Part shown: positions 25,730-37,207 of the stretch, in pieces | Layout of the letters: each line of letters starts with the position of its first letter | Numbering within the stretch: position 1 is the first letter of the stretch | Source: Pseudorasbora parva | Lineage: Eukaryota > Chordata > Actinopteri > Cypriniformes > Gobionidae | Assembly (NCBI RefSeq): GCF_024679245.1 | Contig: NC_090178.1 | Span: forward strand, 17,610,213 to 17,674,212 | Length of the DNA stretch: 64,000 bases | Reading direction: 5' to 3' | Made by a program: the position numbers and the translations under genes | The notes under the pieces: model-generated | What the model was told of the DNA's origin: nothing | The model's input: only the letters and a program-made list of their open reading frames with translations | Databases searched by the model: none

Positions 25730-26030
25730 AATCCAGACCTCATGTGGTGCCCTCGACCGTCGCATTTAATTTAGAAGCAAATTCTATCCCCACGAGTCAA
25801 GCGGAGTGAAAAGCTTCTGAGAGGCATATATGGGGAAATAATCTCTCTAAAGTGATATTGATATCAGATTTGACCAAACACACATTCACAGCCCTATTTT
25901 TCATTCCCCCCAAATATGCGGCTGAAGTCTCAGGAGGGACCAGTCAGAGATGAAATAATCCATCTGTATTGTAAAAGTAGTTTTCTTATTCAAAGAGCAG
26001 CCCCTCCGGTCCTCTGTTTTGTAGATTGAG
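25730..26030. other. Candidate conserved non-coding island
   Basis: Unique mixed-composition sequence including GACCTCATGTGGTGCCCTCG, TCGCATTTAATTTAGAAGC and GCATATATGGGGAAATAATC. No repeat ends and no coding frame. Confidence 0.35.
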
Positions 26031-26519
26031 AGTGACACTGCCCATAGGGCTCCACACACTGAATGCTTTTAGAGACGCCCTCTAAGTGAGTTAGCCGATT
26101 CTGTGGACACCACAGATTCGATAAAACACTTGCCTGTCTGTACTGTTTTTTCGTCCACATCCCCTCTCCGCAGACTTTTCTTCTCACCTCCACTCCTCTC
26201 TCTGTTCCATGGCTGCTCTACTAACTTGTCTAGTAAAAGTGGAAAAGTTCAAACAAGTGATTACAAATTTCACATCATATGTCTTTAAATGAATCAGACC
26301 CTTTAAGGGGGTTAAAAAACATGCTTTTTGTACTACTAATATTAATATAATTTTCATTACATGATTAAACAATGCAATAATCAAGCAACTTTAATTGGAT
26401 TTAAATTCCAGTTGGTATGGCTTGGTTTGGGAGGCTTTCCCAAAATTTAATATGGCAATTTTAAGTAATTTTGAGTCACAAAAGCGAATTTCACTGTTTG
26501 CATTATGGTGAATATAATT

Positions 26520-26900
26520 TCTATCCAAAAGCTTCTGAGGTGTGGTTCATAATAGAAGAAAGGAGAAGTGAATATACAAATAAGGTTCTCTCCTCTGAGC
26601 AGATTCTCAGCCTCTTATCAATATCCCAATTGGGTTTCCTCTAACCACACGCTTTCCTTTATTTCCCAGGAGTGAAAGACGCTTGATGCCTAGGGCTACA
26701 TGACACTACCGTGCAAAACAATTAAATATATAAAACACTCTTCGGGGAGCTTTTGTAAGTCTGTATTTTGCTTTTCTCTGGCTCACCGGTCCTCTCCATC
26801 CCATAGATTTCCTATGCCTTGGGAATAATATTTTACCAAATTATCCTTACAAATAAATACTATGCAATCATTACTTAATTAGATGTCAGTAAGACATGGG
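26520..26900. other. Candidate conserved non-coding island
   Basis: Unique sequence with TTATCAATATCCCAATTGGG, TGCAAAACAATTAAATAT and CAATCATTACTTAATTAGATG words. No supported coding frame. Confidence 0.35.
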
Positions 26901-27097
26901 TTAAAACATGTTTTTACATGGTATTCATTTTCAACAACAACAACAACAAAAAAACACACAAAAAAAAAAAAATTGGGGGAAAAAATTAATCACATGAAAG
27001 TTCCTACTTGCCTTTTTCATTACTTTTTCTTTTAATTTGATGAAATACAACTAAAATATCCCTCACTATCATAAACATGAATTATAACAGTAATAGG

Positions 27098-27227
27098 GTT
27101 ACACTTTATTTCAGTGGTTCACTTTCTAACATTCTACTAACTATAACTTTGCAACTATGCTAACAAACATTGTATTGTGAAGTTACTTATAGAATGTTTG
27201 TTGTGGGACCATCAAAATAAAGTGTTA
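27098..27227. mobile_element. MITE with GGTTACACTTTATTT ends
   Basis: GGGTTACACTTTATTTCAGT at the left pairs with CATCAAAATAAAGTGTTA at the right. The 130-bp interior has CTAACTATAACTTTGC. A related decayed copy lies near 40900-41000. Confidence 0.6.
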
Positions 27228-27994
27228 GCAGATATTAAGCAGACAGTCTACTAATACTCAAATAATACTCTAATGAGTCTCAATTTTTCATGGTGGAATA
27301 CAGGACAGGCTGGACAGGCACCAAAATGTCATATATTTCATGATATGAGAAATTTTATTCCATGATAACAATATATATCATACAGTTATTTTATTTTTGT
27401 TAAATAAAAAATGGACATAGAAGGGAAATTACATAGGACAAATATGATAGCGTTATAAATTAAATAAACTACTTTTTTCAGGTACAATAGGTTTAACATG
27501 TATACATGTATTTAACATCTTTTTGTTGTTTGATTTATCATTAATAACACAGACAGGTATTTTAGGCAGCTGTCACTTTAAGGCCGAATGCTTCGATACT
27601 GACAATTATATTTTGTATACATTTTGTAAACTGCATTTGACCATTCAGACGCAAAGAGAACTGAATTCGGGATTGTGTGTCTTCTGTCAGAGCACTTCTG
27701 GTGTGTCATTCAGCGATACCACATTGAGTTCTTACTGCCCGTAACTTTATAAACTTTTTTGAAGGTACCAAATGTGCACACACGCTTCTTTGACATCTTC
27801 GCATTTGACTTGATCCTCTCTGCGTTCTCTAATATCCCACCTTCCCTAACTGCGAGTTAATCAATAATGAATAATGATTGGATGGTAATTTGGTCATTTG
27901 AGATATTCTGCCTTTGATTAGGCTGTTCTCACGTGACAGAAGACTGCTACTCGCTTTCATATGATCACCTAGCAAAGACAATTTAGGAAAGAAG

Positions 27995-28100
27995 AAATAC
28001 GGGACAAAACATGATTTAATCATAATCATTCGGGACACTAAAAATAAAGCTAAAATATGGGACTGTCCCGGGAAAAACGAGACATTTGTCACCCTATATA
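27995..28100. repeat. Half copy of a GGGTGACAAATGTC repeat
   Basis: On the minus strand it reads AGGGTGACAAATGTCTCG, TCCCGGGACAGTCCCATAT and TAGTGTCCCGAATG. The order matches a common fish repeat end. The other end is not seen. Confidence 0.5.
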
Positions 28101-28323
28101 GTTAGTAGAATTTCTGCCTGCTACAGCGATATCGATTTCAACAATCCAATAAGATCATTACAAATCCCACTGCACAACATGAATCTAATAAACTTGGGCA
28201 CACTGTAAACCTGAATAAGCTGGCAGAACACAAAACCGTAATCAGTTACATCACATTTTTAAAGTTAAAATTAAAGTTTAAGTAAGCAGAACTTGCATAT
28301 TTGTATTTAATTTAAAATTATCA

Positions 28324-28402
28324 CACTCTAAAAAATGCTGGGTTAAAAACAACCCAAGTTGGGTTGAAACTGCACCGACCCAACAATTGGGTTGTTTTAA
28401 AT
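28324..28402. mobile_element. Half MITE, CACTCTAAAAAATGCTGGGT type
   Basis: Shares ATGCTGGGTTAAAAACAACC and CAAGTTGGGTTGAAAC with the complete palindromic copy at 33396-33566, and ends shortly after AATTGGGTTGTTTTAA. Confidence 0.75.
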
Positions 28403-29449
28403 TAAAAGAAACAAGTTCATACAGGTCAAAACAATGAAAGTTTTGTGAAATCAAAATAAAAAGAAAGATCGAAATACTCATAAAAGTTAATTTGATTGAA
28501 CTAATCGGTTTAATTTGAGACAGTGTAAAACATCATCAGAATGCACTAGCGGTAAACAAATAGAACAAGATTAATTTGCACTTTAGGCTTAGTCCACACG
28601 TACACTGGAAGTTTTATACATTTTAATTATTTATATTATTATATACAGAGAACCTCAACTTTCGGTAACTTTCAGGGTATGTAAGTGACCATGGCAACTC
28701 ACTCTCTGAACATGAAGAAGCCAACTTGACATGCCAATTTTGGAAATGGAGCTTGACGTATAAGTCTTAGCACTATGTCGCGTTGATCAAGACCCCATTT
28801 CATGTTGCAGTCAGGCAACAATTGGCTAGTCAGTAGACGTAGACCACAGAAATCCCCATGATTGGTCATCTTTCGTCTGGGACAGCCCAAAATTGCACAA
28901 TGTGTACCGGGCATAAAGTGCACCATTGAAATAAAGTGTTATGAATAATAACAATAATAATAATTTAAAAAAAACATAATTAATGAATACATAAAAATTT
29001 ATTAATTTTCTTTGGTTCGTAATAATTTTTCCCTTCTTTTCTTGTCCCTATTATAAAGAATATGTTATATTTAGATGTTTAAAAAGTTATACAATGTACA
29101 GAGGTTTGAACCTTTTTCTCTAAACAATAATGCTTGTAAAAATAAATTTAGACTGTAGAATAATGGCATTTTAAAAAAGCAGCATCATGGGGGATTTGTT
29201 TTCTTTTACAACTGTTTCTAACAACTGTTACAACCGAAGAGGATGTAAAAATTCAGATGCCACTAAAACTTCCTTCAAAAGTGGTCATTTTGTCTGCATA
29301 AAGATGGACTGATTCCAAACCTATTGTCAGACACCAGTGAAAAAAAGTAATCTCAATCATGAAAAACAAGCAAAATCATTCAAGTTTGAAACAAAAATGC
29401 ATTCAAAATATATTCTATTAAAATGACTTTCATGAGTTGGAATTACAGT

Positions 29450-30060
29450 CAACCCAAAAGCCAATGCATCTTTCTCAGCCTGCCACAACCAATTTATCTT
29501 TTCCATACAAGTCTTTAAACAGTGAAGAGAAGCCATAGTGTGCACTTCTATCCTGTTCCAAACACACTCCCACCCCAGGAGACGAAGCTGGTCAGAAGTC
29601 AAGATCATTTCAATTCCTCTCGTGTCTGTTTCCACGGCAGCGCCGCAAAACAACTCACTCTTCCTCCAGTGCCATACTGGGGAAACTTTTCTGCTCTCTG
29701 AGGGAGATGCTAAACTATTTTAAAAGGCAATTACGACCGTTTTGGGGGCCCTGCTGAGGGGGGGAGCGGGAATAAAGAGAGAAAGAGTGTGGACTGAAAA
29801 ACAGGCAAAAGTGAAAATATGTTAATGGAAGTCAGGAACTTTTGTGGAGCAGGGGTGTGTGAGTGTGTATGGGTGATCTAATGTGGTGACCTGACCTGTG
29901 GGGTGCGTGTTTTTGGCGATAAGGGCTGGAGATGAGGTGGAGGGTGCAGTGACAGTTCAGTAGTTGTAATTATTTTCAGGTTAGGTCACTCTCCCTGAGA
30001 ACGCAGAGGTGAGGGAGCCTGGAGAGAAAGGGAGGGAAGGGTTAGGAGGTCACAGTGTGG
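29450..30060. other. Candidate conserved non-coding island
   Basis: Unique sequence before the CT microsatellite, with a GC-rich centre at about 29560-29760 and a G/T-rich tail. The frames on both strands are short and unlike known proteins. Confidence 0.3.
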
Positions 30061-30089
30061 TTAGCAGTACAGTTCTTCTTCACTCTTTT

Positions 30090-30092
<3 letters not shown>

Positions 30093-30153
<61 letters not shown>
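30093..30153. repeat. (CT)n microsatellite
   Basis: An uninterrupted CT run of about 61 bp. Confidence 0.95.
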
Positions 30154-30157
<4 letters not shown>

Positions 30158-30349
30158 ACAGCCCTGTCTCACCCCCTACTCGGGCATGAGAGTAAGCTTC
30201 ATAAATACTTCACATTAAATACCATACAGAATAAATTGCAGTTATGAGTTGTTACACTTGGATAAAAAGTACAACAAGGTTCTATATGTTAACATTAGTT
30301 AATGCAATAGCTAACATGAAATCATTTATTAATTTATGTATATTATGTA

Positions 30350-30863
30350 CAGTCAAGCCAAAAATTATTCAGACACCAGATATAATTTTGACTAGTGGGT
30401 ACTGGACACTAGTTCATTTATGTAAGCGAGGATAGCAAAATAAAGTAACCTGTGAAATATTATACCCAAAGATTCTTCATACAGTGGACTACAAGTAAAA
30501 TAGAAATATTTTGGACCAAAATTATTCAGACACTTTGGCCTGACCATGGTTTTCTTAAGTGTTTTTTATTTAATTGCTAATGCGACCTTTTACACCACAC
30601 ACTGAACAAAATTAAGCATTGCTTGATAATTGGTTGATGGTATCATCTAATATTTAAATTTAACAGCTGACAGCTGATTGGTTGATTAAAATCCATTACA
30701 AACCTTTCAATCAAAGTTATCTCACATTATCAAGATGAATTTGTTCTGACACAGTTTAACTCGGAGTTCTTGTCATATTTTATTACCATTTTCTAAACTA
30801 TAGCAAATGAACGTATAATGTGAGAAAAGGTTGAAGGTGTCTGAATAAATTTTGGTTTGACTG
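30350..30863. mobile_element. Non-autonomous Tc1/mariner-type element
   Basis: The left end CAGTCAAGCCAAAAATTATT follows TA (30348-30349). The right end AATAAATTTTGGTTTGACTG is its inverse and is followed by CA, a decayed TA. An internal copy of AAAATTATTCAGACACTTTGG is present. At 514 bp it lacks a transposase frame. The adjoining CGGCTCAGTGGTTAGCGCTG (30866-30885) looks like a small fragment of another dispersed fish repeat. Confidence 0.75.
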
Positions 30864-31319
30864 CACGGCTCAGTGGTTAGCGCTGTATATAATTAAGAGT
30901 ATATCAGTATATAATTGTACTATTTCAAATTGAATTATATAATAATAATAATCATTATTATTAGCCTATTATTATTATTATTATTATTATATTCATATAC
31001 GTATATCATTTAATATCTAACACAAATAATGAAAATTCTTTATAAATTACATAAATCATAATTTTATGTATTTTGAACATAAAATGAATCTGCCTAGATT
31101 AACAATGCTGTAAAAATGTTGTGCATTGCCAGTGCATGATAATTAACGCATTCTTTTTATGATGAAAATTGTTGAAAGATGTTAAAAAAATACCATTATT
31201 GTAGTGTTACTAAAAAAGGTTTAATATATTTTCACATTTTACTGCATAAGATGACATATTTGTAATAAAGGAAGTGCAGAACATCATGACACTTTTTCGA
31301 TACTGCAATTAAAGGGTTA

Positions 31320-32480
31320 GTTCACCAAGAGTTCTGCTCTTTGATCTCATTAGCATTTGCATATTCAAATGTGGCACACGAAGAAGCATCGTTCCACATT
31401 TGACTTTAATAAACAATTTGAATATGTTGGAATGTGTCCATTCAGTTTAACTGTGTGGAAAACAGCAGCTTGAATATTCGGCCTAATGTCTTCAAGAAAG
31501 TAAGTAAGTCAATGTTGACAACTATCCCTTTATGCAACTGTTCTTTTTGAAATGTTTCCAGATTTTCATCAAGACTTGCATCTCATAAAAAGATTCCAAT
31601 ACCGCATCTCTTCATGACTGCGTAGCCTACACTCAAAACCCGCTCCGTACAGTTATTAGCCACCATTTCAGCTTGCGAACACGAGGTTATTTTCATTTAC
31701 AAGATGAGCCCGGGCCAACGGCACCGCTGTGGTCTTTTCCTTTTCTTTCTCTCCATCCAAAAACACCCCACTCTTTATCGGTGCAATTACCACACAAACA
31801 GATCCATCACGGCCCGAACTGTCCTCTCGAATCGCCACTCTTTCCACAGGCAAGCTAATTAGTCCTAAAGAGAGAAAACTGATGCTGGAATAAAGAAACC
31901 GAGAGAATGGGCCTATCATGTCCTTCTGTATGCGTTTGCAATTGTGACCGTGTTTATCCGTTTCTCCTTTGCTTTCTTTTTTTTTGTCGTCCCGTTCTTT
32001 CTCTCTTTATCAGCAATGAGAAAGCCTTCAAAGGAACGATTGTGCGGGCGGCGGGCTGAAGTGGCCTGTTGGTAGCGGAAACAGGGAAGGCGGACAACAC
32101 AACATAACAAACATGGTTGCATCTAATCAGGGGCCTCGGTTAATGTAAACAATGTCATTTTTTGGCCTTAATGAGCCAATTTTCCCCGGACACGAGAGGC
32201 TAACAATTGGGGCAGCGCCTTTGATGTTCTTCATTTGAAGGTTTGTTTGTGATTGCCGGCACTTTTGTTGGAAGCCCCGTGCCGGGCGTCTTTCATCTCA
32301 CTGAAAAGGGAGAGTCACGGCTCACTTGGACGCAAAACAAGGAGAAGTGAGTGAGAGAAAGAGAGACATAGAGAGAGTGAAAGAAAGATGACAGATTCCG
32401 TATTTATCCTTAAACAATCCCCAATCAGCTGATCTTCCCCAAAACCTCTTTTTCACCTTCGTCTTCTTCTTCTTCGGAAA
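31320..32480. other. Large candidate conserved non-coding island
   Basis: Over 1 kb of unique mixed-composition DNA. It includes CATTAGCATTTGCATATTC (octamer ATTTGCAT at 31355-31362), GGCAAGCTAATTAGTCCTAAAG, GGTTAATGTAAACAATGTC (forkhead-like GTAAACA), CCTTAATGAGCCAATTTTCC and GGCTAACAATTGGGGCAGC. Open frames are short and contradictory between strands. Its length and texture make it the strongest enhancer-cluster candidate in the window. Conservation was not tested. Confidence 0.5.
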
Positions 32481-32524
32481 GCACACACACACACAGACAC
32501 ATCAAGACATAAAACAAGCACATT

Positions 32525-32830
32525 GGTTTGGTGTCTATAACTATCAAATGGCTGGCTCATTAAAAGGCACCCCGGTGAGAGTGCATGTGTGTGCGTGTGT
32601 TTGTCGTTGACGGGGCTTAATTAACATGAGCCTGACAAAAGGTGACGCAGACCAAAGAGGCAGCCGGTGAGCCAGGTGTGTGTGTGCCCGCGCGGTGCCT
32701 TTCAACTTCATACTGTGCAGACATCCCACGCTGACCAATATCAGCCATGTTACGGAGAGAGAGAGAGAGAAATAGAGCGTCAAAGCAAAGATCAAGATAA
32801 TTAAGCATCTACTTTCCATAGATACGAATT
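32525..32830. other. Candidate conserved non-coding block
   Basis: Unique DNA with TGGCTCATTAAAAGGCACCCC and GGGGCTTAATTAACATGAGCC, interrupted by short GT and GA tracts. The frames at 32544-32819 and 32617-32808 (minus) show no known domain. Confidence 0.35.
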
Positions 32831-33395
32831 AAACTATTTATTTTGGTGCCAACTCCAGTGTGTTAGGAAAACGGTTTAATTCTACTTTTAGGAGCACATA
32901 AAACGTACACAAGAGAGTTGGAAAAACAAAGAGAACAATGGAGTAAACTTTTTTTCCACAGTGCGTATTTCTTCCCGGGTGTAGCGCACGTGTCACTGAG
33001 ATAAACTGCGAATTAGGGGGAAAAACTGCAAGAAAATATGTTTGTGTAAAGGACAAAAGCATTGTAGATTAAAAAAAAAAACACAACTAAAATGTCCAGG
33101 CTTTTATCTATCAGTCAAGCGAACACACACACACACACACAGGCTTTGTGAGTCAGGGGCCTCTGGGGCCTTGTCACCGCACCTGCTGGGCCCTGCGGAA
33201 GCCAGCTGTCAGCTCACATGTGCACCGGACTCTATATGTAAGTGTGTGTGTTTCTTTAGAGGTGAGGGGTGATGATGTCCAGGGGAGAGAGGGACGGAAA
33301 GATGGAGAAAAAGAAAATGCAAATAAGAACAGATTCTCTGGAAAGTTTCATGACTCAGTTGTAAAAAGAGAAGAAGCAAGCAGAGCCGGATACTG

Positions 33396-33566
33396 CACTG
33401 TAAAAAATGCTGGGTTAAAAACAACCCAAGTTGGGATGAAAATGGACAAACCCAGAAATTGGGTTGTTTGAATGGGTTCATTCACAGGGTTCAAACAACC
33501 CTATTTCTGAGATTGTCCATTTTCATCCCAACTTGGGTTGTTTTTAACCCAGCATTTTTTAGAGTG
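33396..33566. mobile_element. Full palindromic MITE, 171 bp
   Basis: CACTGTAAAAAATGCTGGGT at the left and ACCCAGCATTTTTTAGAGTG at the right are inverse. Symmetry runs through AACAACCCAAGTTGGGATG / CATCCCAACTTGGGTTGTT to a centre near 33480, so nearly the whole element can fold. Confidence 0.85.
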
Positions 33567-33630
33567 TGTGTTTGTTGTCAAGAAAATACATGCAACTACA
33601 TGGGGACATTTCCTGTTTGAAAGCACTAAT

Positions 33631-33767
33631 GACGGACGGACGGACAGATGGACGGATAGATGGATGGATGGATGGATGGAATGGATGGATGGATGGATGG
33701 ATGGATGGATGGATGGATGGATGGATGGATGGATGGATGGATGGATGGATGGATGGATGGATGGATA
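33631..33767. repeat. (TGGA)n tetranucleotide repeat
   Basis: Starts as ACGG/ACAG variants and becomes a pure TGGA array. Frames on both strands give Trp-Met-Asp-Gly or His-Pro-Ser-Ile peptides and are artefacts. Confidence 0.95.
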
Positions 33768-34365
33768 TTTGTTCACATACAACAAGGAATTATAATGATA
33801 ACTATAATAATAAAGTTTTAATAATCATTCAAATACTAATAATAGGGAAGTGGACACTAGAACAATAAAAACATTGACAGCCAATCCGAATCCAGCCTGC
33901 TTAAAAAAGTTTAAGAGTTTTAACCGGGAGGCAATAAAATTTCAGCACACTCTTAGAAAAAACAGAACTGTATTCAGCTGGTGTGGACACTAATATAGTT
34001 ATCCTTCTACCGGTAGTTATCGTTCTGGGTTTGAATGCCCCTTACGAAATATGATCTGGTGAAATGTATCAATGCTACAAAAGAGAAGTAAAACATTCAG
34101 GTTTCTCCATTGTATTTCTTCTAGAAAAGAAAAAATGAAGATAATCGTACAATGGACAGGTGTTCTCTACATCTGACAGCAGAATACAACAGATGCGTAA
34201 CCTGCTGTGGAAGAGAGAGAGAGAGGAAAATAGAAAGAGACACAACAAAGGCAGAGGGGGGAAAAATTGCCCGTTTTGGAAAAATCAATAATGTTCACTG
34301 ATATGAATCATTTCCCAGCAGGACTATCTCTGCTGTGCAATCCGGTTTTCTTCCCCTGAGGTCAA

Positions 34366-34557
<192 letters not shown>

Positions 34558-35096
34558 AAACCTTAGAGACCTCTTTCCAGGCTGGAGTTGTGCTGGAATG
34601 TATTAGAGTAGCCCATGTCAAAGCAGGCTAAAGCACGCATGGCAGTGGATAAATTCCACTGGGCTATTCTCTCCACACACCGGACCTCTGCAGGCCACGG
34701 ATACCTGTACGCCCCCGCGAGGGTGCAACAGGTCAGAGTTCGTCTGGCTGTTTTTCTTTTATCTGAATTGATGTGCGTATATGAACTGCTGCATGGTGAT
34801 GTCAGAACAGATAGTGCTCCATTAAGACTGACATTCCACTATTCACAACCGCAGACCATTACTTTCACAATTATTTCTAAATTGTGACCTGATCAAATTG
34901 CGAATACATTAGAAATATAAAACAAGTGTTTTTTGTGTGTGTGTGTGTGTGTGTTTTTCTGGTATTTTAATACCAGTTACATTATATTTTCAGTTCTTGA
35001 ATTTGATCCGAAAGACTTTTATCCTTAAAACCCAAAATGTTTTATATTTGTTCAAGATTGTCTTTAAAAAACTAAGGAGCATAGAAAAAGTGGTAT

Positions 35097-35176
35097 TATT
35101 ACACCACCAGCAGCAGCCGGCACAGTGGTAACAAGGCATGATGGATCCATGTTCTCATCTGTTTATGCCAAATTCT
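35097..35176 (-). mobile_element. 80-bp fragment of the Tc1-like element
   Basis: ATTACACCACCA, CACAGTGGTAACAAGGCATG, ATGGATCCATGTTCTCAT and GTTTATGCCAAATTCT match the interior of the larger minus-strand copy at about 38150-38230. No ends are preserved. Confidence 0.8.
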
Positions 35177-36375
35177 TGCATAAATAGAATATGAACTAAA
35201 CAAATAGCTGAACAATTTAATTAAATGACTTTTGTTCTATGTACACTGCTGATTCGCCAATAGAAGAAATGTTGCATACAGACTGCTAAAACTATTATCA
35301 AATATCAAAGCTATTATCAATTAATCAAAGAATTGATTGAATAAATAAATAAATGAAATTACAATGAAAAACTTTGAATGTTAATGAAATGAAAAAAAAA
35401 GTGTAATTTTTAGGTTGGTCTGCCTCAACGGTTTAACAGTCACTGTTAGAATGAGTGAGACGTTCAATCAAATCAAAGAAGGCGGGGCTTACTGTTAGTG
35501 CAAATTCCAATGCAACACTTTAGTTATAGCAGTGAAAGAGTGTCATAAGATGTCAGTAGCTATCATTTAATACATCATTTACAATAAATTTACATTTACA
35601 ATAAAAACATTTAGCGACCAGCAGTAATAGCAAGTGATGCAAAATACGGATTTATGTAAATCATAACATAATTTGATGTGAAAAGAAATGTTTTGCATTT
35701 TTACATATTAGACAGACAAAAAATAAATAAAAGTAAAAAAAAAAAAATTAAATTATACACTCACCTAATGGAATTTTAGGAACACTATACTAATACTGTG
35801 TTTGACCCCTTTCGCCTTCAGAACCGCCTTAATTCTACGTGGCATTGATTCAACAAGGTGCTGAAAGAATTCTTTAGAAATGTTGGCCCATATTAATAGG
35901 ATAGCATCTTGCAGTTGATGGAGATTTGTGGGATGCACATCCAGGGCACGAAGCTCCCGTTCCACCACATCCCAAAAATGCCCTATTGGGTTGAGATCTG
36001 ATGACTGTGGGGGCCATTTTAGTACAGTGAACTCATTGTCATGTTCAAGAAACCAATTTGAAATGATTCGAGCTTTTTGACATGGTGCATTATCCTGCTG
36101 GAAGTAGCCATCAGAGTATGGGTACATGGCAGAGCATGTGAGCCCAGCGGAGCGGTGTGACGCTCCGCTCAATATCCCGCTCAATGCCAGCGCGATCCAC
36201 TCAATCGCTCACGGCCCAGACGAACGCTTCGCTCATGAACCACTCATGCTCACCGGTGAAAGAAATCCCGCTCAGATCCCACTCCAACATGAAATTGATC
36301 TGTAGTAGGCTTATAGCTTTCTGTTTGGAATTATTTTATTGAATAAATGTATCAAATACAGTGGTTATAAATAGA

Positions 36376-36632
36376 TGTGGCGAGGTGAACGAGCGAGGGA
36401 CATGGGAGGAGCGAGTGAGACCGGGGACGTGATTGCGAAGAAGCGTCACCTGCGAGCCACACCGGGCCTGGACCTCTCTCGTCCTTGACTGGTGTCGCTC
36501 GTCCTTAAATACCTCCGAACTCCCTCATGAGAGGACTCGAGACCGGTGTGGCTCACAGGTGATGCTCCTTCTCAATCACGTCCCCGGTCTCACTCGCTCC
36601 TCCCATGTCCCTCGCTCGTTCACCTCGCCACA
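36376..36632. mobile_element. Foldback element, 257 bp, inside the hAT copy
   Basis: Arms of about 89 bp (36376-36464 and 36543-36632) are inverse with about four mismatches. TGTGGCGAGGTGAACGAGCG matches the complement of CGCTCGTTCACCTCGCCACA, and inside, ACCGGGGACGTGATTG matches CAATCACGTCCCCGGT. The 5-bp duplication ATAGA flanks it at 36371-36375 and 36633-36637. The loop is about 78 bp. The 67-residue plus frame across it is an artefact. The family was not recognised. Confidence 0.8.
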
Positions 36633-36876
36633 ATAGACAAGAAGTTATTTTGAGGTGACAGTCTGTAGCCTAGTTTTTATTCATTTAAATACATTAAATT
36701 AACTTTATCAATTTAAAAAAATATGCCAGCCCTTTGGCAAACTTGCCCATAAAGGGCAATAACTGAAAAAAGTATATTTGATTTGTGTTATTTTATTTCC
36801 GTGAACATTCGCTGTTGCAAAACAAGCATGCAGCCTACATTAAACATACACACACAAGAAGAAAAACATGTGGACT

Positions 36877-37207
36877 TCACAAAACGCGACCAAACGCTTC
36901 ATCAATGAAACTTGCCACAACACCCAGAAACCTGTGTCCTCTTCTGTTTGTCCAAATGTCTAAAGTAAGTCCAAAGCCATCTCCTAACTGCAAAAGCTCT
37001 CGAAGTCTGCCTTCCATATCGCTAAGGGCATTTGGCATCAGAGTATCATCTGTATTGTAGCCCGGTGTGGTATAGCTGCGCTGGGCAACGCTGACAAAAT
37101 GATGCATACCCTCTCGTTCCTCTTTTGTGAGAGGTTCATAATCCAAGTAAACCATCTTAAAAAATGCGTCATCTAATTCTTTCTTCCTTGTATTTGATAC
37201 AGAGAAC
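36877..37207 (-). pseudogene. hAT transposase fragment
   Basis: The minus-strand frame reads KKELDDAFFKMVYLDYEPL, then NALSDMEGRLRELL and LTLDIWTNRRGHRFLGVVAS. The TLDIWT-n-GHRFLGV signature is typical of the hAT transposase catalytic-core start. A TAG precedes it at about 37208, and the frame ends at 36877 in RVL-stop without the zinc finger, the later catalytic residues or the C-terminal dimerisation region. It fits the minus orientation of the surrounding element. Confidence 0.75.

Noticed and set aside
35765..36184. Apparent 139-residue fused protein
   Set aside because: It joins hAT terminal sequence to the Tc1-like transposase tail across the insertion boundary, so it is an accident of nesting. 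The catalytic Glu is also replaced by Gly.
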